Made by a program: the position numbers and the translations under genes. Below are positions 36,021-45,211 of a stretch of 64,000 bases of DNA, piece by piece. Numbering within the stretch: the stretch's first letter is position 1; every line of letters begins with the position of its first letter. Origin of the DNA: Tectiglobus sp965223355 (lineage in GTDB: Bacteria; Pseudomonadota; Alphaproteobacteria; Rhizobiales; Hyphomicrobiaceae); contig CBDCWE010000003.1 in the NCBI GenBank assembly GCA_965223355.1, positions 992,001-1,056,000 of the forward strand, written 5' to 3'. The notes beneath the pieces were generated by a model. It was given only the letters and a program-made list of their open reading frames with translations. It made no database searches and was not told the origin of the DNA.

Positions 36021-37328
36021 CTATTTCAGGATGCTGGGCAGCCAGGTGGCGATCTGTGGAAACATGAAGATCAGCGACAGGCCAATGAACTGAAGCACGA
36101 CGAACGGCCCAACAGAATTGTAGACATCGCCCATGCTGACATCCCTGGGCAGCACGCCCTTTAACCAGAACAGAACAAAGCCGAATGGCGGCGTCAGATA
36201 CGCGATCTGGATGTTGACGATAAAGAGCGCGCCGAACCATAACTTGTCGATCCCAAGCTGATCGACGATCGGAATAAACAGCGGCGTGCAGAGCATGATG
36301 ATGGCCCAATCGTCCATGACCATACCCAGCACCAGAACGATGAGCATCATCATCAAAAGGATGCCATTGGTGCCGCCCGGCATCGCCAACACGAGATCGG
36401 TCAAAAGATCCTGACTTCCCAACGTGTTGAAGACGTTGAGATAGACCGTTGCACCAATCAGGATCCAAAGCCCCATGCCGCTTAATTTCAGGGTGGACTC
36501 GAGTGATTCGCGCAGCACAGCCCAGGTCAGCTTGCCGTACAGCAGGTTGATGACAAACGCCCCGGCAGCGCCGAACGCGGCGGCTTCGGCCGGAGTTGCA
36601 ATACCACCCCAGATCACACCGAGCACGATAGCGATCAGAACGGCGAACGGCCAGATCGCGACCAGCGACGCTAGCTTTTCCTGGCGCGTGAATTTCTCAT
36701 CCTCAGGCAGGGCCGGCCCGAGATGCGGCTGAAGCCGGCAACGAACCCCGATGTAAATGACGTAGAACGTCGCCAGCATAAGTCCCGGTAAAACGCCCGC
36801 CATGAACAAATCGCCAATGGATACCTTACCCAACAGGCCGTAAAAAATGAACGGGACGCTGGGCGGTATCAATGCTCCGAGCGCGCCGCCGGCCGCGATC
36901 GAGCCGATTGCAATGGAGCGATCATATTTGTAGCGAATCATCGAGGGATAGGCGATCTGGCCCATCGTCGTGGTCGCCGGCGGCGTAATGCCGGTGACGG
37001 CAGCGAAGACGGTGCAAACCTGCACCGTACCCATCGCCAGTCCACCGTGAATATGTCCGATCAGCTTATAGACCGCGTCATAGGCCGCCTCGGCTATTCC
37101 GGAGAACCTTATGAGCGATCCCATGAACAAGAACAGTGGCACCGTCACCAGAACCGAATTCCACGGTGTCGAATAAAACGCGCTGGGTACCGACAGAAGT
37201 GCCCTTGGCTCGATGAGGAGCGCAAACAAAACCGCAGTTCCACCCAGCCCGAATGCAACCGGGAGCCCCATGAAGAGAATGACAAACAAAACAATGAAAT
37301 AAAGCGCGGTAATGAGTTCGAGGCTCAT
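36021..37328 (-). CDS. dctM: TRAP transporter large permease (DctM)
   Basis: 435-aa protein with about 12 transmembrane helices, the large subunit of a sodium-coupled TRAP transporter. The start is LELITALYFIVLFVILFMGL; later PPATTTMGQIAYPSMIRYKY and GALIPPSVPFIFYGLLG are typical DctM loops. It lies between dctP and the UspA gene. Substrate likely a C4-dicarboxylate or other organic acid, not determinable. Confidence 0.93.
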   Translation of the reverse strand: MSLELITALYFIVLFVILFMGLPVAFGLGGTAVLFALLIEPRALLSVPSAFYSTPWNSVLVTVPLFLFMGSLIRFSGIAEAAYDAVYKLIGHIHGGLAMGTVQVCTVFAAVTGITPPATTTMGQIAYPSMIRYKYDRSIAIGSIAAGGALGALIPPSVPFIFYGLLGKVSIGDLFMAGVLPGLMLATFYVIYIGVRCRLQPHLGPALPEDEKFTRQEKLASLVAIWPFAVLIAIVLGVIWGGIATPAEAAAFGAAGAFVINLLYGKLTWAVLRESLESTLKLSGMGLWILIGATVYLNVFNTLGSQDLLTDLVLAMPGGTNGILLMMMLIVLVLGMVMDDWAIIMLCTPLFIPIVDQLGIDKLWFGALFIVNIQIAYLTPPFGFVLFWLKGVLPRDVSMGDVYNSVGPFVVLQFIGLSLIFMFPQIATWLPSILK

Positions 37329-37512
37329 GATCCCTTGTTCCCCTTTTCCCTTACTAAGAGACCATTCGCGAGGGACAGCGTAAGTCTATTAGTCGACAAT
37401 GTTTTGAATGCTGACTAGTTCACCGCGGAGGCTGCCGCTGGCCGATCGATCCGGCCAGCAGCGGTATTTGTATGAGGCGGCAGCGCCGCAACGACACAGG
37501 GCCTAGTTGGAC

Positions 37513-38556
37513 TTACTTGGCCTTGTCGGCGAGGAATTTTTTGTAGATCGCCACGCCCTTGGCATTGCCGGGAGACGCTGCAGCAACCTTTGGCCAGACT
37601 TCCGCAATGGACTTCTCACGCATCCGCGCGATTTCCTTGTCGCTGAGTGTGATCACTTCGCCACCAGCTTTGCGCAGAATCTCCAACGCCCCTTTCACAC
37701 CTTCCGCGTGCATGCGGCTGGTTTCGAAATAGGTCTCTTTGAAAATTCCGTCGATCTGCTTGCGCTGCCAATCAGTTAGAGCATTCCATCTGTCGAGATT
37801 AATAAAGATTTCCTGATGCTGGGCCGGGTTCCAGCCTGGCATGATCGCAAATTTGATCACCTCATGGAACGACATGTCGTCGATGCCGCCGGTATCCCAG
37901 TAGGTGCCATCGATCGTACCGAGCTTGATGGCAGTGTAGATTTCACCACCGTTCATTGAGACCGCGGCACCGCCCATTGTTGAGTGGAAGATCGCTTGCG
38001 GTCCACCGGCACGCATTTTGCGCCCTTTCAGGTCCTCCAATCTTTCAACTCGGAACTTGGTGAACATCGCATTCGGGCCCTGATTGCTCCAGCCGGCCCA
38101 ATGCAGATTGCGTGCATGTGCCGCCTTCTGAACGATATCACCAACGCGGTATTTCGGGTTGCCCCACATGACCTCCCATGCTTCCTCGGTATTGTTGGCA
38201 CCCATTGCCATGCCGAAGGCCAGCATGCCTTCGGGCATGTCACCGCCGTATACGGATCCCCAGCCGGCATATCCATCCGTCTGACCTGCAGCGGCGGCCG
38301 CAAAGGCTTCCGCACCGCTGACCAACGCACCGGCCGGCTCGACGCGGATCTTAACCGTGCCTTTGGTTGCCTTTTCGACAGCCTTGACCCAAGGTATTAG
38401 ACCGTTATCCCAACCGGCATCGGTCTGGTCGAATGCTGGTTGAAATACCCATTTGGTCACCTTCTTTGGCGGACCGTCTTGCGCGGCAGCACCGCTTGCA
38501 ATCACTGCAACGGCTCCCGCCAGCAGTGTCGTCTTCATGAAGTCAAGAGCTTTCAT
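37513..38556 (-). CDS. dctP: TRAP transporter periplasmic binding protein (DctP)
   Basis: 347-aa receptor with a signal peptide (KTTLLAGAVAVIASGAAAQ) and the DctP-type core. KGRKMRAGGPQAIFHSTMGG holds the conserved Arg that pairs with the ligand carboxylate, and YTAIKLGTIDGTYWDTGG is another family segment. About 180 bp separate it from dctM and 90 bp from dctQ, so it may have extra expression as binding proteins usually do. It resembles the aromatic/keto-acid TRAP receptor branch, but this cannot be fixed from sequence. Confidence 0.92.
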   Translation of the reverse strand: MKALDFMKTTLLAGAVAVIASGAAAQDGPPKKVTKWVFQPAFDQTDAGWDNGLIPWVKAVEKATKGTVKIRVEPAGALVSGAEAFAAAAAGQTDGYAGWGSVYGGDMPEGMLAFGMAMGANNTEEAWEVMWGNPKYRVGDIVQKAAHARNLHWAGWSNQGPNAMFTKFRVERLEDLKGRKMRAGGPQAIFHSTMGGAAVSMNGGEIYTAIKLGTIDGTYWDTGGIDDMSFHEVIKFAIMPGWNPAQHQEIFINLDRWNALTDWQRKQIDGIFKETYFETSRMHAEGVKGALEILRKAGGEVITLSDKEIARMREKSIAEVWPKVAAASPGNAKGVAIYKKFLADKAK

Positions 38557-38646
38557 TTGGCATCCTCCTTGCTACTTGCTAATGGATATTAGTTTTTGGT
38601 TTGAGCTTGAGACTTGAGAGTTCGAGAGTCGATCCGCCGATCCAAG

Positions 38647-39156
38647 CTAGTCCGCCGACCTGCCTCCAAAGATGGTTTGCAGGTCGCGGAGAAAGTGCTT
38701 CACGACAATCAACAGGACGAGACCGCCGCAGACGGGTATTGCAAACTTGATCGGGTAGATCGGGATAGGAACCGAGGTCGGAGTCCATTGGTTGAGCCTG
38801 AGCGACAAGGCTGCCGCATCATAACCCTTCCAAATCAGTGCACCGAGAAACAACACCGCGATTGGCGCTGTCAGCACGTCCAGGATCGCCTTTGATCGGG
38901 TGCTGGCGTTCGCGTAGAACAGATCGAGTTTGACAAAGCTATCGTGCTGGAGCGAGTAGATGCCGCCAGCACCGGCCAGAAGAACCATCGCTGCCTGCAA
39001 TGTGGTGCCAATCCACTGCGATGGTGTGTTGAGCACATAGCGCAGAAACACATCCGTTACACCGAACGCCATACAGTACAGGATCAGGGCCCAGCCGATG
39101 ATACCCATGACCCCTGAAATACCGCTTGTTAGCTTTTCCAGTCCGCGCAGTAGCAT
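38647..39156 (-). CDS. dctQ: TRAP transporter small permease (DctQ)
   Basis: 169-aa membrane protein with four predicted helices, the first near VMGIIGWALILYCMAFGVTD. Small TRAP subunit; forms the transporter with DctM. First gene of the leftward operon, 90 bp before dctP. Confidence 0.88.
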   Translation of the reverse strand: MLLRGLEKLTSGISGVMGIIGWALILYCMAFGVTDVFLRYVLNTPSQWIGTTLQAAMVLLAGAGGIYSLQHDSFVKLDLFYANASTRSKAILDVLTAPIAVLFLGALIWKGYDAAALSLRLNQWTPTSVPIPIYPIKFAIPVCGGLVLLIVVKHFLRDLQTIFGGRSAD

Positions 39157-39786
39157 CCCGCATCTCCCCTTTGACTTAAGTGGCCCTGATCCATCAAAGG
39201 AGCAGCAAGATTTGCGACGGTGCCGAAAGACCGAATCGCCCCATAGCCGTCCACCCCTCTCGCCACTATTCAGTTGCCCGGATTGTCCTTTGACACACGG
39301 ACGTCCAAGACAATGTCAGCAAACAACATGGTATTCCAATGAAGTAGACACAGTTGTCTTTTTTCATTGATACAGATCGGTCCAGCCTAGTGGTTTGGCT
39401 CAATGCCTGCAATCCAACTTCGGCGACACACCCAGGATCAGTTTCACAGGCGCTGATCGTGACCGCCAGATCGTTGGGCGCCAGATGGTTGGGCGCCAGA
39501 TGGTTGGGCGCCAGATGGTTGAGCGATTGCGCAGGATCACCACAGCTCGCCCGGCGTCGAGCACGAGATGATCGACACCCAACGTGTAGAGCAGCAGGCG
39601 CGCCCGCGGAAACTGTGCCCTTCCGTGCGTGAAACTGTACCTGTCACAAACCCATCGAAATACATTACCAGTAGGGACCGGAAAGAAACTTCGGGTCTCG
39701 TGATAGCTCGAGGCTTGACCGCGCGTTGTGCAATCCCGGGACAATTGCGTCCTCGGACTCAAAACGCTCAACCTATGGAGAGCAAC
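39157..39786. other. Intergenic region between dctQ and mmsA
   Basis: 630 bp between divergent transcripts. It contains a four-copy 15-bp tandem repeat at 39465-39524. CTAGTGGTTT at 39387 resembles the first bases of MITE1 but does not extend into a full copy. It should also hold promoters for the TRAP operon and mmsA. Frames open here are unsupported. Confidence 0.45.
39465..39524 (+). repeat. 15-bp tandem repeat, four copies
   Basis: Unit GCCAGATGGTTGGGC repeated four times with single-base changes in the first and last units. Copy number is well suited to strain variation. Not associated with any open frame considered real. Confidence 0.9.
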
Positions 39787-41289
39787 ATGCGCCCACTTGG
39801 CCACTTCAAGTCCAGCAAACCCTGGTCCGGCACTTCGGACCGTATTGGAGAAATCCGCAACCCTGCAACCGGCGCGATCACGAGCCAGGTCTTGCTCGCG
39901 AACACGGCGGACGTCGACGAAGTGGTTGAGGTCGCCGCGCGCGCCTTTCCTGAGTGGGCCGCCACCCCTCCGGCGAAGCGCGCCATGGTCATGTTTGAAT
40001 TCCGCGATCTGTTGAAGAAGAACGTCGACGAACTGGCCGCGTTGCTGTCAGCGGAACATGGCAAGACCTTACCCGATGCAAAAGGAGAGATTGCGCGCGG
40101 CATTGAGGTGGTCGAGTTTGCCTGCGGCATCCCGCATTTGCTCAAGGGCGACTATTCCGAAGCCGTGGCCCAAAGCGTCGACAGCTTCAGCGTGCGCCAG
40201 CCGGTCGGGGTTGTTGCGGGCATCACCCCGTTCAACTTTCCAGCCATGGTCCCACTGTGGATGTATCCGGTCGCCATCGCTTGCGGCAACACATTTGTTC
40301 TAAAGCCGTCTGAGAAAGACCCGACCGTGGTGTTGCGCATTGCCGAGTTGCTGGTCGAGGCCGGCCTTCCCGACGGTGTGTTCAATGTCGTGAACGGCGA
40401 CAAGGAGGCCGTCGACGCGTTACTTGACAATCCAAAGGTCGAAGCCGTCAGCTTCGTCGGCTCGACCCCGATCGGTCACTACATCTATTCACGCGGTACC
40501 GCCAACGGTAAGCGCGTTCAGGCGCTGTGCGGTGCCAAGAACCACATGGTCATCATGCCCGACGCCGATATGGAGCAAGTGACCGATGCACTAATCGGCT
40601 CGGCCTATGGTTCGGCCGGGGAACGTTGCATGGCCGTTTCGGTCGCCGTTCCCGTGGGAGAAGAAACCGCCGATCAGCTGATCGAGAGGTTGGAGCCGCG
40701 CATCCGCGCGCTCAAGGTCGCCCCCTACACCGATCCCGAGTCCGAATTAGGCCCGGTCATCTCGAAACAGAGCTATGACAAAATCCATAGATTGATTGCC
40801 GACGGCATTGATCAGGGAGCCAACTTGGTGGTTGATGGCCGCAACATTTCGCTGCAAGGCTACGAGGACGGTTTCTTCATTGGCGGTTGTCTGTTTGACA
40901 ACGTAACCACCGACATGTCGATCTACAAAGAGGAGATCTTTGGTCCGGTCTTGTCCGTTGTGCGGGCCGGCAACTACGACGATGCAGTGCAGATGGTCAA
41001 CGACCACGAATACGGCAACGGCACCGCTATCTTTACCCGCGACGGCGATGCTGCGCGCGATTTCTGGGCGCGGGTGCGCATCGGCATGGTCGGCGTGAAC
41101 GTGCCGATCCCGGTGCCAGTGGCCTATCACTCATTCGGTGGCTGGAAGCGTTCGCTGTTTGGCGATCATCATATCCACGGCATGGAAGGCGTCCGATTTT
41201 ATACCCGCCTGAAAACCATGACCACCCGCTGGCCGTCCGGTATCCGCACTGGCGCCGAGTTCAACTTTACCAGCGGCAAGGACGTCTGA
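39787..41289 (+). CDS. mmsA: CoA-acylating methylmalonate-semialdehyde dehydrogenase MmsA
   Basis: 500-aa aldehyde dehydrogenase of the MmsA type, forming propionyl- or acetyl-CoA from (methyl)malonate semialdehyde in valine, beta-alanine or inositol catabolism. TPFNFPAMVPLWMYPVAIAC, GSTPIGHYIYSRG and AGERCMAVSVAV carry the nucleotide site and catalytic Cys281; the end FYTRLKTMTTRWP is diagnostic of this subgroup. Start ATG 39787 with GGAGAG upstream; the longer frame from 39568 runs across intergenic DNA and is rejected. With the omega-aminotransferase nearby this fits degradation of an amine to a semialdehyde. Confidence 0.94.
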   Translation: MRPLGHFKSSKPWSGTSDRIGEIRNPATGAITSQVLLANTADVDEVVEVAARAFPEWAATPPAKRAMVMFEFRDLLKKNVDELAALLSAEHGKTLPDAKGEIARGIEVVEFACGIPHLLKGDYSEAVAQSVDSFSVRQPVGVVAGITPFNFPAMVPLWMYPVAIACGNTFVLKPSEKDPTVVLRIAELLVEAGLPDGVFNVVNGDKEAVDALLDNPKVEAVSFVGSTPIGHYIYSRGTANGKRVQALCGAKNHMVIMPDADMEQVTDALIGSAYGSAGERCMAVSVAVPVGEETADQLIERLEPRIRALKVAPYTDPESELGPVISKQSYDKIHRLIADGIDQGANLVVDGRNISLQGYEDGFFIGGCLFDNVTTDMSIYKEEIFGPVLSVVRAGNYDDAVQMVNDHEYGNGTAIFTRDGDAARDFWARVRIGMVGVNVPIPVPVAYHSFGGWKRSLFGDHHIHGMEGVRFYTRLKTMTTRWPSGIRTGAEFNFTSGKDV

Positions 41290-41306
41290 ACCCAGGCCTT
41301 GAACGC

Positions 41307-41334
41307 CATGGGCGGCGCGATTGTTTCGCCCATG
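41307..41334 (+). terminator. Stem-loop downstream of mmsA
   Basis: CATGGGCG and CGCCCATG form an 8-bp perfect stem around a 12-nt loop, 17 bp after the mmsA stop. It could end or attenuate the mmsA transcript before the MocR gene. There is no T-run, so it is only a candidate. Confidence 0.4.
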
Positions 41335-41363
41335 ACGCCGCTCTTCAATAGCATTGCCGGTTG

Positions 41364-42869
41364 ATGTACGATGGGCCGCTCAACCAGGCCAAACGCAGCG
41401 TGACCCAAAGACTGACCATCGACAAATCACGATCCAACAGCCTGCGCGATCAAATCGTATCGCAGATTTCGAGGCTTGTCTTCGAGGGTCTGATGCCAAT
41501 CGGGATGAAGCTGTCGTCCTGCCGTGAGCTGGCCCGCGAGCTTGATATCTCGGTCAACACGGTGGTAGCGGCCTATCGAAAACTCGAGGAGGAACAGCTC
41601 ATTGAGGCACGGCCCCGTTCGGGCTACTTCGTATCTTCCGATCGGGGTGTTCGCTCAGATTCTTGCGGGCGCCAACAGCGCATCACAAAGCAACGCGCGC
41701 CTATTGCCCGCAGGCTCAACAAGTTGCGTCGGACGGAAGATGTCGAGACCATCTTTCGGCCTCACGATTGGTACACCTACAAGTACCCCTTTGTTTGCAA
41801 CCAGATCGACGAAACCGGTTTTCCGGTGGCCGAATGGCGCGAATGCACCCGGCTGGCAATGAACCGCAAGAACCTCAGGTCTTGGTCGGCCGACGGTCTT
41901 TATGCAGACAGTTCTGATTTGATTGAGCAGGTCGCTCAACGCATCCTGCCGCGCCGGGGCATATTCGAGCCTGAGAACTCTATTCTGGTCACGTTAGGAT
42001 CACAAAACGGGCTGTTCATTACCAGCCTGTTGTTCGGAGGGCGTGATCGTCGAGCTGCCATGGAGGATCCAGGCTATCCAGATGCCCGCAAAATTCTTCA
42101 GGCTAATTTCGGATCTCTGCATTTTCAGCCCGTTGATGAAGAAGGCCTGGTTGTCGATGAACGCTTGCGCGATGTCGATCTGGTATTCGTAACACCAAAC
42201 CGGCAGTTTCCAACCACGGTGACAATGTCCGAATCTCGCCGCCGCGCGCTTTTGCAAGCGGCCGAGGAGTATGACTTCTACATCGTCGAAGATGACTACG
42301 AATGCGACGTGGATTATCGACGATCGACGCCGCTGCCACTTCGAAGTCTCGACAATACTGGTCGCCTTATCTACCTGGGCTCCCTGTCCAAAGGGCTTTC
42401 ACCGGGCTTGAGGCTGGGCTACATGGCCGCCTCAATGGAGTTCATCGATGCCGCACGCGATGCCCGGGGCATGATGATGCGGCATCCGCCCATGATCCTG
42501 CAACAGACGGCAGCCGCATTCCTTAGGTTGGGTTACTACGATGGATTGCTTCGCCGACTGCACAACGATTACAAGCAACGTTGGCATCTGGCTGATACGC
42601 TGATCAGAGACAAGCTAGCGGGTTTCCTGAAACATGGTGAATTCGGCGGCACAACGTTCGTCCTGGCTGACCACCACGCCAGGCTGACCGCCAAGGCTGT
42701 GTTCGAGGAAGCTCTGAAACATGGTGTCATCGTCGAACCCATAGCGCCTTGTTTTTCGAACGAAACCGAGGGTCAATACTTTTATCGTCTTGGCGTCTCA
42801 TCCATCCGTCGAGACCTGATAGCAGGCGGTATTGACCTGTTGTGCGAAGTCATTCGTGATTTGAAGTGA
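41364..42869 (+). CDS. MocR-family regulator (GntR-like HTH fused to aminotransferase domain)
   Basis: About 501 aa: residues roughly 20-95 form a winged helix (LRDQIVSQISRLVFEGLMP, LDISVNTVVAAYRKLEEEQL). The rest is a fold-type-I aminotransferase domain with the PLP-binding SLSKGLSPGLRLGYM. MocR/GabR proteins sense an amino compound through PLP and switch a catabolic promoter. It follows mmsA by 74 bp on the same strand, so it is probably the local regulator of mmsA and possibly of the aminotransferase. ATG 41364 is preferred over TTG 41361. Confidence 0.9.
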   Translation: MYDGPLNQAKRSVTQRLTIDKSRSNSLRDQIVSQISRLVFEGLMPIGMKLSSCRELARELDISVNTVVAAYRKLEEEQLIEARPRSGYFVSSDRGVRSDSCGRQQRITKQRAPIARRLNKLRRTEDVETIFRPHDWYTYKYPFVCNQIDETGFPVAEWRECTRLAMNRKNLRSWSADGLYADSSDLIEQVAQRILPRRGIFEPENSILVTLGSQNGLFITSLLFGGRDRRAAMEDPGYPDARKILQANFGSLHFQPVDEEGLVVDERLRDVDLVFVTPNRQFPTTVTMSESRRRALLQAAEEYDFYIVEDDYECDVDYRRSTPLPLRSLDNTGRLIYLGSLSKGLSPGLRLGYMAASMEFIDAARDARGMMMRHPPMILQQTAAAFLRLGYYDGLLRRLHNDYKQRWHLADTLIRDKLAGFLKHGEFGGTTFVLADHHARLTAKAVFEEALKHGVIVEPIAPCFSNETEGQYFYRLGVSSIRRDLIAGGIDLLCEVIRDLK

Positions 42870-43000
42870 TTGAATCACAGATGGTGGTCGGCTTCGATGT
42901 CGGGCAACAACGCCGCTGCACGGCACCGATAACGATCTCGCCGACAGCGACCGCAATGCCGCGGTTGAGCTGCGCGTACCACGCCACGACACCCGCCTCA

Positions 43001-43048
43001 CTGGCGACAAAAATCGCTCCGGTGAAACGGATCAATATTTATTGCGGG
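43001..43048. repeat. R4 copy 1 (about 47 bp)
   Basis: Begins CTGGCGACAAAAATCGCTCC, then GGTGAAACGGATCAATATTT. A second copy with four or so differences lies at 55753-55800. Both lie just outside the stop codon of a minus-strand gene. Read on the minus strand both copies give RFTGAIFVA, so they may be relics of one lost gene's start. Confidence 0.75.
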
Positions 43049-43061
43049 CTGGTATTAACCG

Positions 43062-43982
43062 CTATTCCTTCACCGCACCCGTCATCGCCGACACGTAGTG
43101 CTCCACAAAGAACGCGTAAAGAATGACCAGCGGCAACGAGCCGAACAGGGCACCGGCCATTATCGAACCCCACCTGTAGGCATCACCGTCGGTGAAAGAC
43201 GTGACGATGGCGACAGGCACGGTCTTGTTGGCGCTGGAGGACAAAAACGTCAGCGCATAGATGTACTCGTTCCAGCACAACGTGAAGCAGAAGATGAACG
43301 CAGAGATCAGGCCGGGCACGGCCAGCGGCAGGATGATCTGGGTCAGGATCTGCCAACGTGATGCACCATCGATTAACGCGCATTCCTCCAGTTCGAACGG
43401 AATGGTCTTGAAGTAGCCCATTAAAAGCCAGGTTGAGAACGGAATGAGGATCGTCGGATAAGTCAGGATCAGCGCGAAGGGCGTGTCGAACAGGCCATAT
43501 TGAAAGACCACGGTCGAGAGCGGGATGAACAGGATCGAGGGCGGCACCAGATAGGCCAAGAAGATCAGGCCGCCAATTGTTTGCGAGCCCTTATAGCGCA
43601 GGCGCACGATAGCATAAGCCGCAAAGACACTGGCGATCAGTGACAAGATGGTCGCGACGATCGACACGAACATCGTGTTCCAAAGCCAGACCGGATACTG
43701 GGTCTCGAACAAGAGCGCGTAGTAGTGTTTCAGGGTCGGTGCGGTGGTCCAGAAAGGGTTTACCGTTTCAAGATCGAGGAGCTGAGTGTCGGGTTTGATC
43801 GACGTCAGCGCCATCCAGTAAAACGGAAACAGCAACACGAACATGATGATGCCGAGTGGCATATAGGTCGTAACAAGCCGCCTTGGAAACGTTTCGAGGT
43901 AGGACATGCCTTCGCTGGCATCGTCTTGAGCGATGGACGATCGAGCAGCCGTCTTGGCAATCGGGTTGGTCGTTTCAATCAT
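43062..43982 (-). CDS. Sugar ABC transporter permease (MalG/UgpE type)
   Basis: 306-aa membrane protein with six helices plus a hydrophilic N-terminus of about 30 residues. The MalG-type loop is ECALIDGASRWQILTQIILP; the C-terminus is EHYVSAMTGAVKE as usual. It overlaps the preceding permease gene by 8 nt. The pair forms the channel of a carbohydrate importer, together with the binding protein and ATPase upstream, past a repeat insertion. Confidence 0.92.
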   Translation of the reverse strand: MIETTNPIAKTAARSSIAQDDASEGMSYLETFPRRLVTTYMPLGIIMFVLLFPFYWMALTSIKPDTQLLDLETVNPFWTTAPTLKHYYALLFETQYPVWLWNTMFVSIVATILSLIASVFAAYAIVRLRYKGSQTIGGLIFLAYLVPPSILFIPLSTVVFQYGLFDTPFALILTYPTILIPFSTWLLMGYFKTIPFELEECALIDGASRWQILTQIILPLAVPGLISAFIFCFTLCWNEYIYALTFLSSSANKTVPVAIVTSFTDGDAYRWGSIMAGALFGSLPLVILYAFFVEHYVSAMTGAVKE

Positions 43983-44928
43983 TGCCTTCTCCGTGCTGCC
44001 ATTTCCGTCGCTGCAGGCCGAACCACGAGATCAGTATGCAGGCGAGCAGGAACGGGATCATCGCGACGGCGACGGCTGCCCCCTCGCCGAGCTTGCCACC
44101 GAGGATTCCCCACTGATAGCTGAGCGTCGCCATCAGGTGGGTTGCGTTCACGGGGCCGCCGCGCGTGAGCACCCAGATCAGCTGGAAGTCCGTAAAGGTG
44201 AACAACACCGAAAACGTCATGACGACCGCGATGATCGGCGTCAGCAGCGGATACGTGATGTGGCGGAACATCTGCCACGGCGTTGCCCCGTCCAGCGTTG
44301 CCGCCTCGTAGAGCGAAGGCGATACGGTCTGCAGGCCGGCAAGCAGCGTGATGGCGATGAACGGCACGCCGCGCCATATGTTGGCAAAGATCACGGACCA
44401 GCGTGCATTCCACGGCTCGCCGAGGAAGTCGATGTTGGTTTCGATCAACCCGAACTGGCGCAACGACCAGGAGACAATCGAGAACTGCGGGTCATAGATC
44501 CACCAGAACGCGATCGCAGACAGCACCGTTGGCACAATGAACGGGATCAAGACGACGGCACGAATGATCGCCTTAAACGGCATGTGCTTGTTGAGAAGAA
44601 GCGCCAGATAAAGCCCGATAGCGAATTTGATCACGCTCGCTACGACGGTATAGAGCATGGTGTTGAACACCGACAGCCAGAAAATCGGATCGTCCGACAG
44701 CCATTGGTAGTTCTCAAGTCCGATGAATTGACCGGACCTGCCGATGCGCACGTCGGTGAAGCTCATGTAGATGCCGAGCACCAGCGGGTAGGCAAGGAAC
44801 AGCAACAGGAACGCCATGGCCGGCAGCATGAACCAGAACCCGAGCCAGTTCCGGTCATGTTTGATGCGCTGCCAGAGCCCTGCTGGAGCGTTTGCATCGA
44901 TTGGTTTGTCAGCCGTGCCGTCGGTCAT
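43975..44928 (-). CDS. Sugar ABC transporter permease (MalF/UgpA type)
   Basis: 317-aa permease with six helices, the first at FWFMLPAMAFLLLFLAYPLV. EAA loop: YEAATLDGATPWQMFRHITY. The start ATG 44928 lies only 4 nt from the CTAG boundary of MITE1 copy 2, so its entire leader is MITE sequence and no Shine-Dalgarno-like GGAG is visible. Translation may therefore be weakened or use a later start. Otherwise the reading frame is intact. Confidence 0.9.
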   Translation of the reverse strand: MTDGTADKPIDANAPAGLWQRIKHDRNWLGFWFMLPAMAFLLLFLAYPLVLGIYMSFTDVRIGRSGQFIGLENYQWLSDDPIFWLSVFNTMLYTVVASVIKFAIGLYLALLLNKHMPFKAIIRAVVLIPFIVPTVLSAIAFWWIYDPQFSIVSWSLRQFGLIETNIDFLGEPWNARWSVIFANIWRGVPFIAITLLAGLQTVSPSLYEAATLDGATPWQMFRHITYPLLTPIIAVVMTFSVLFTFTDFQLIWVLTRGGPVNATHLMATLSYQWGILGGKLGEGAAVAVAMIPFLLACILISWFGLQRRKWQHGEGND

Positions 44929-44932
44929 CGAT

Positions 44933-45211
44933 CTAGTGGTCTATATCACTTTAAATGGCGTATTCAGACGCTCAGATTTGGTCTGTGCCAAGGCGCGGTG
45001 GCCCCAAGGTGCGGTGGGTGATGCTGGCGCATCATAAGGCCGCCGCAACGCCGGCACCAGGCCAAATCTGCGCGCCTCCGGTGCGCTGCCCTGGCCCGTG
45101 AGGGCGTCAGCCGTGCTCACCATAGCACACGCTATGCTTGCGCACGCCTTCCTGCTCACGAACCAGGGCAGCGCATCTCAATGCGCCATTTTAAGTGATT
45201 GAGACCACTAG
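44933..45211 (-). mobile_element. MITE1 copy 2 within the sugar ABC operon
   Basis: Body 44937-45207, 271 bp, flanked by CTAG at 44933-44936 and 45208-45211. It is the reverse-orientation match of the copy at 4431-4701, with inverted ends TGGTCTATATCACTTTAAATG and, read inward from the right, TGGTCTCAATCACTTAAAAT. It lies between the binding-protein and permease genes. Its right CTAG is shared with E2 copy G. Confidence 0.92.

Noticed and set aside
39387..39410. Possible third MITE1 copy near CTAGTGGTTT
   Set aside because: Only the first ten or so bases match the terminal repeat; the sequence then diverges and no second end is seen.
43933..45021. 362-codon plus-strand open frame opposite the sugar permease
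   Set aside because: Charged, low-complexity translation with no domain; it also runs through MITE1 sequence. The minus-strand permease is clear.
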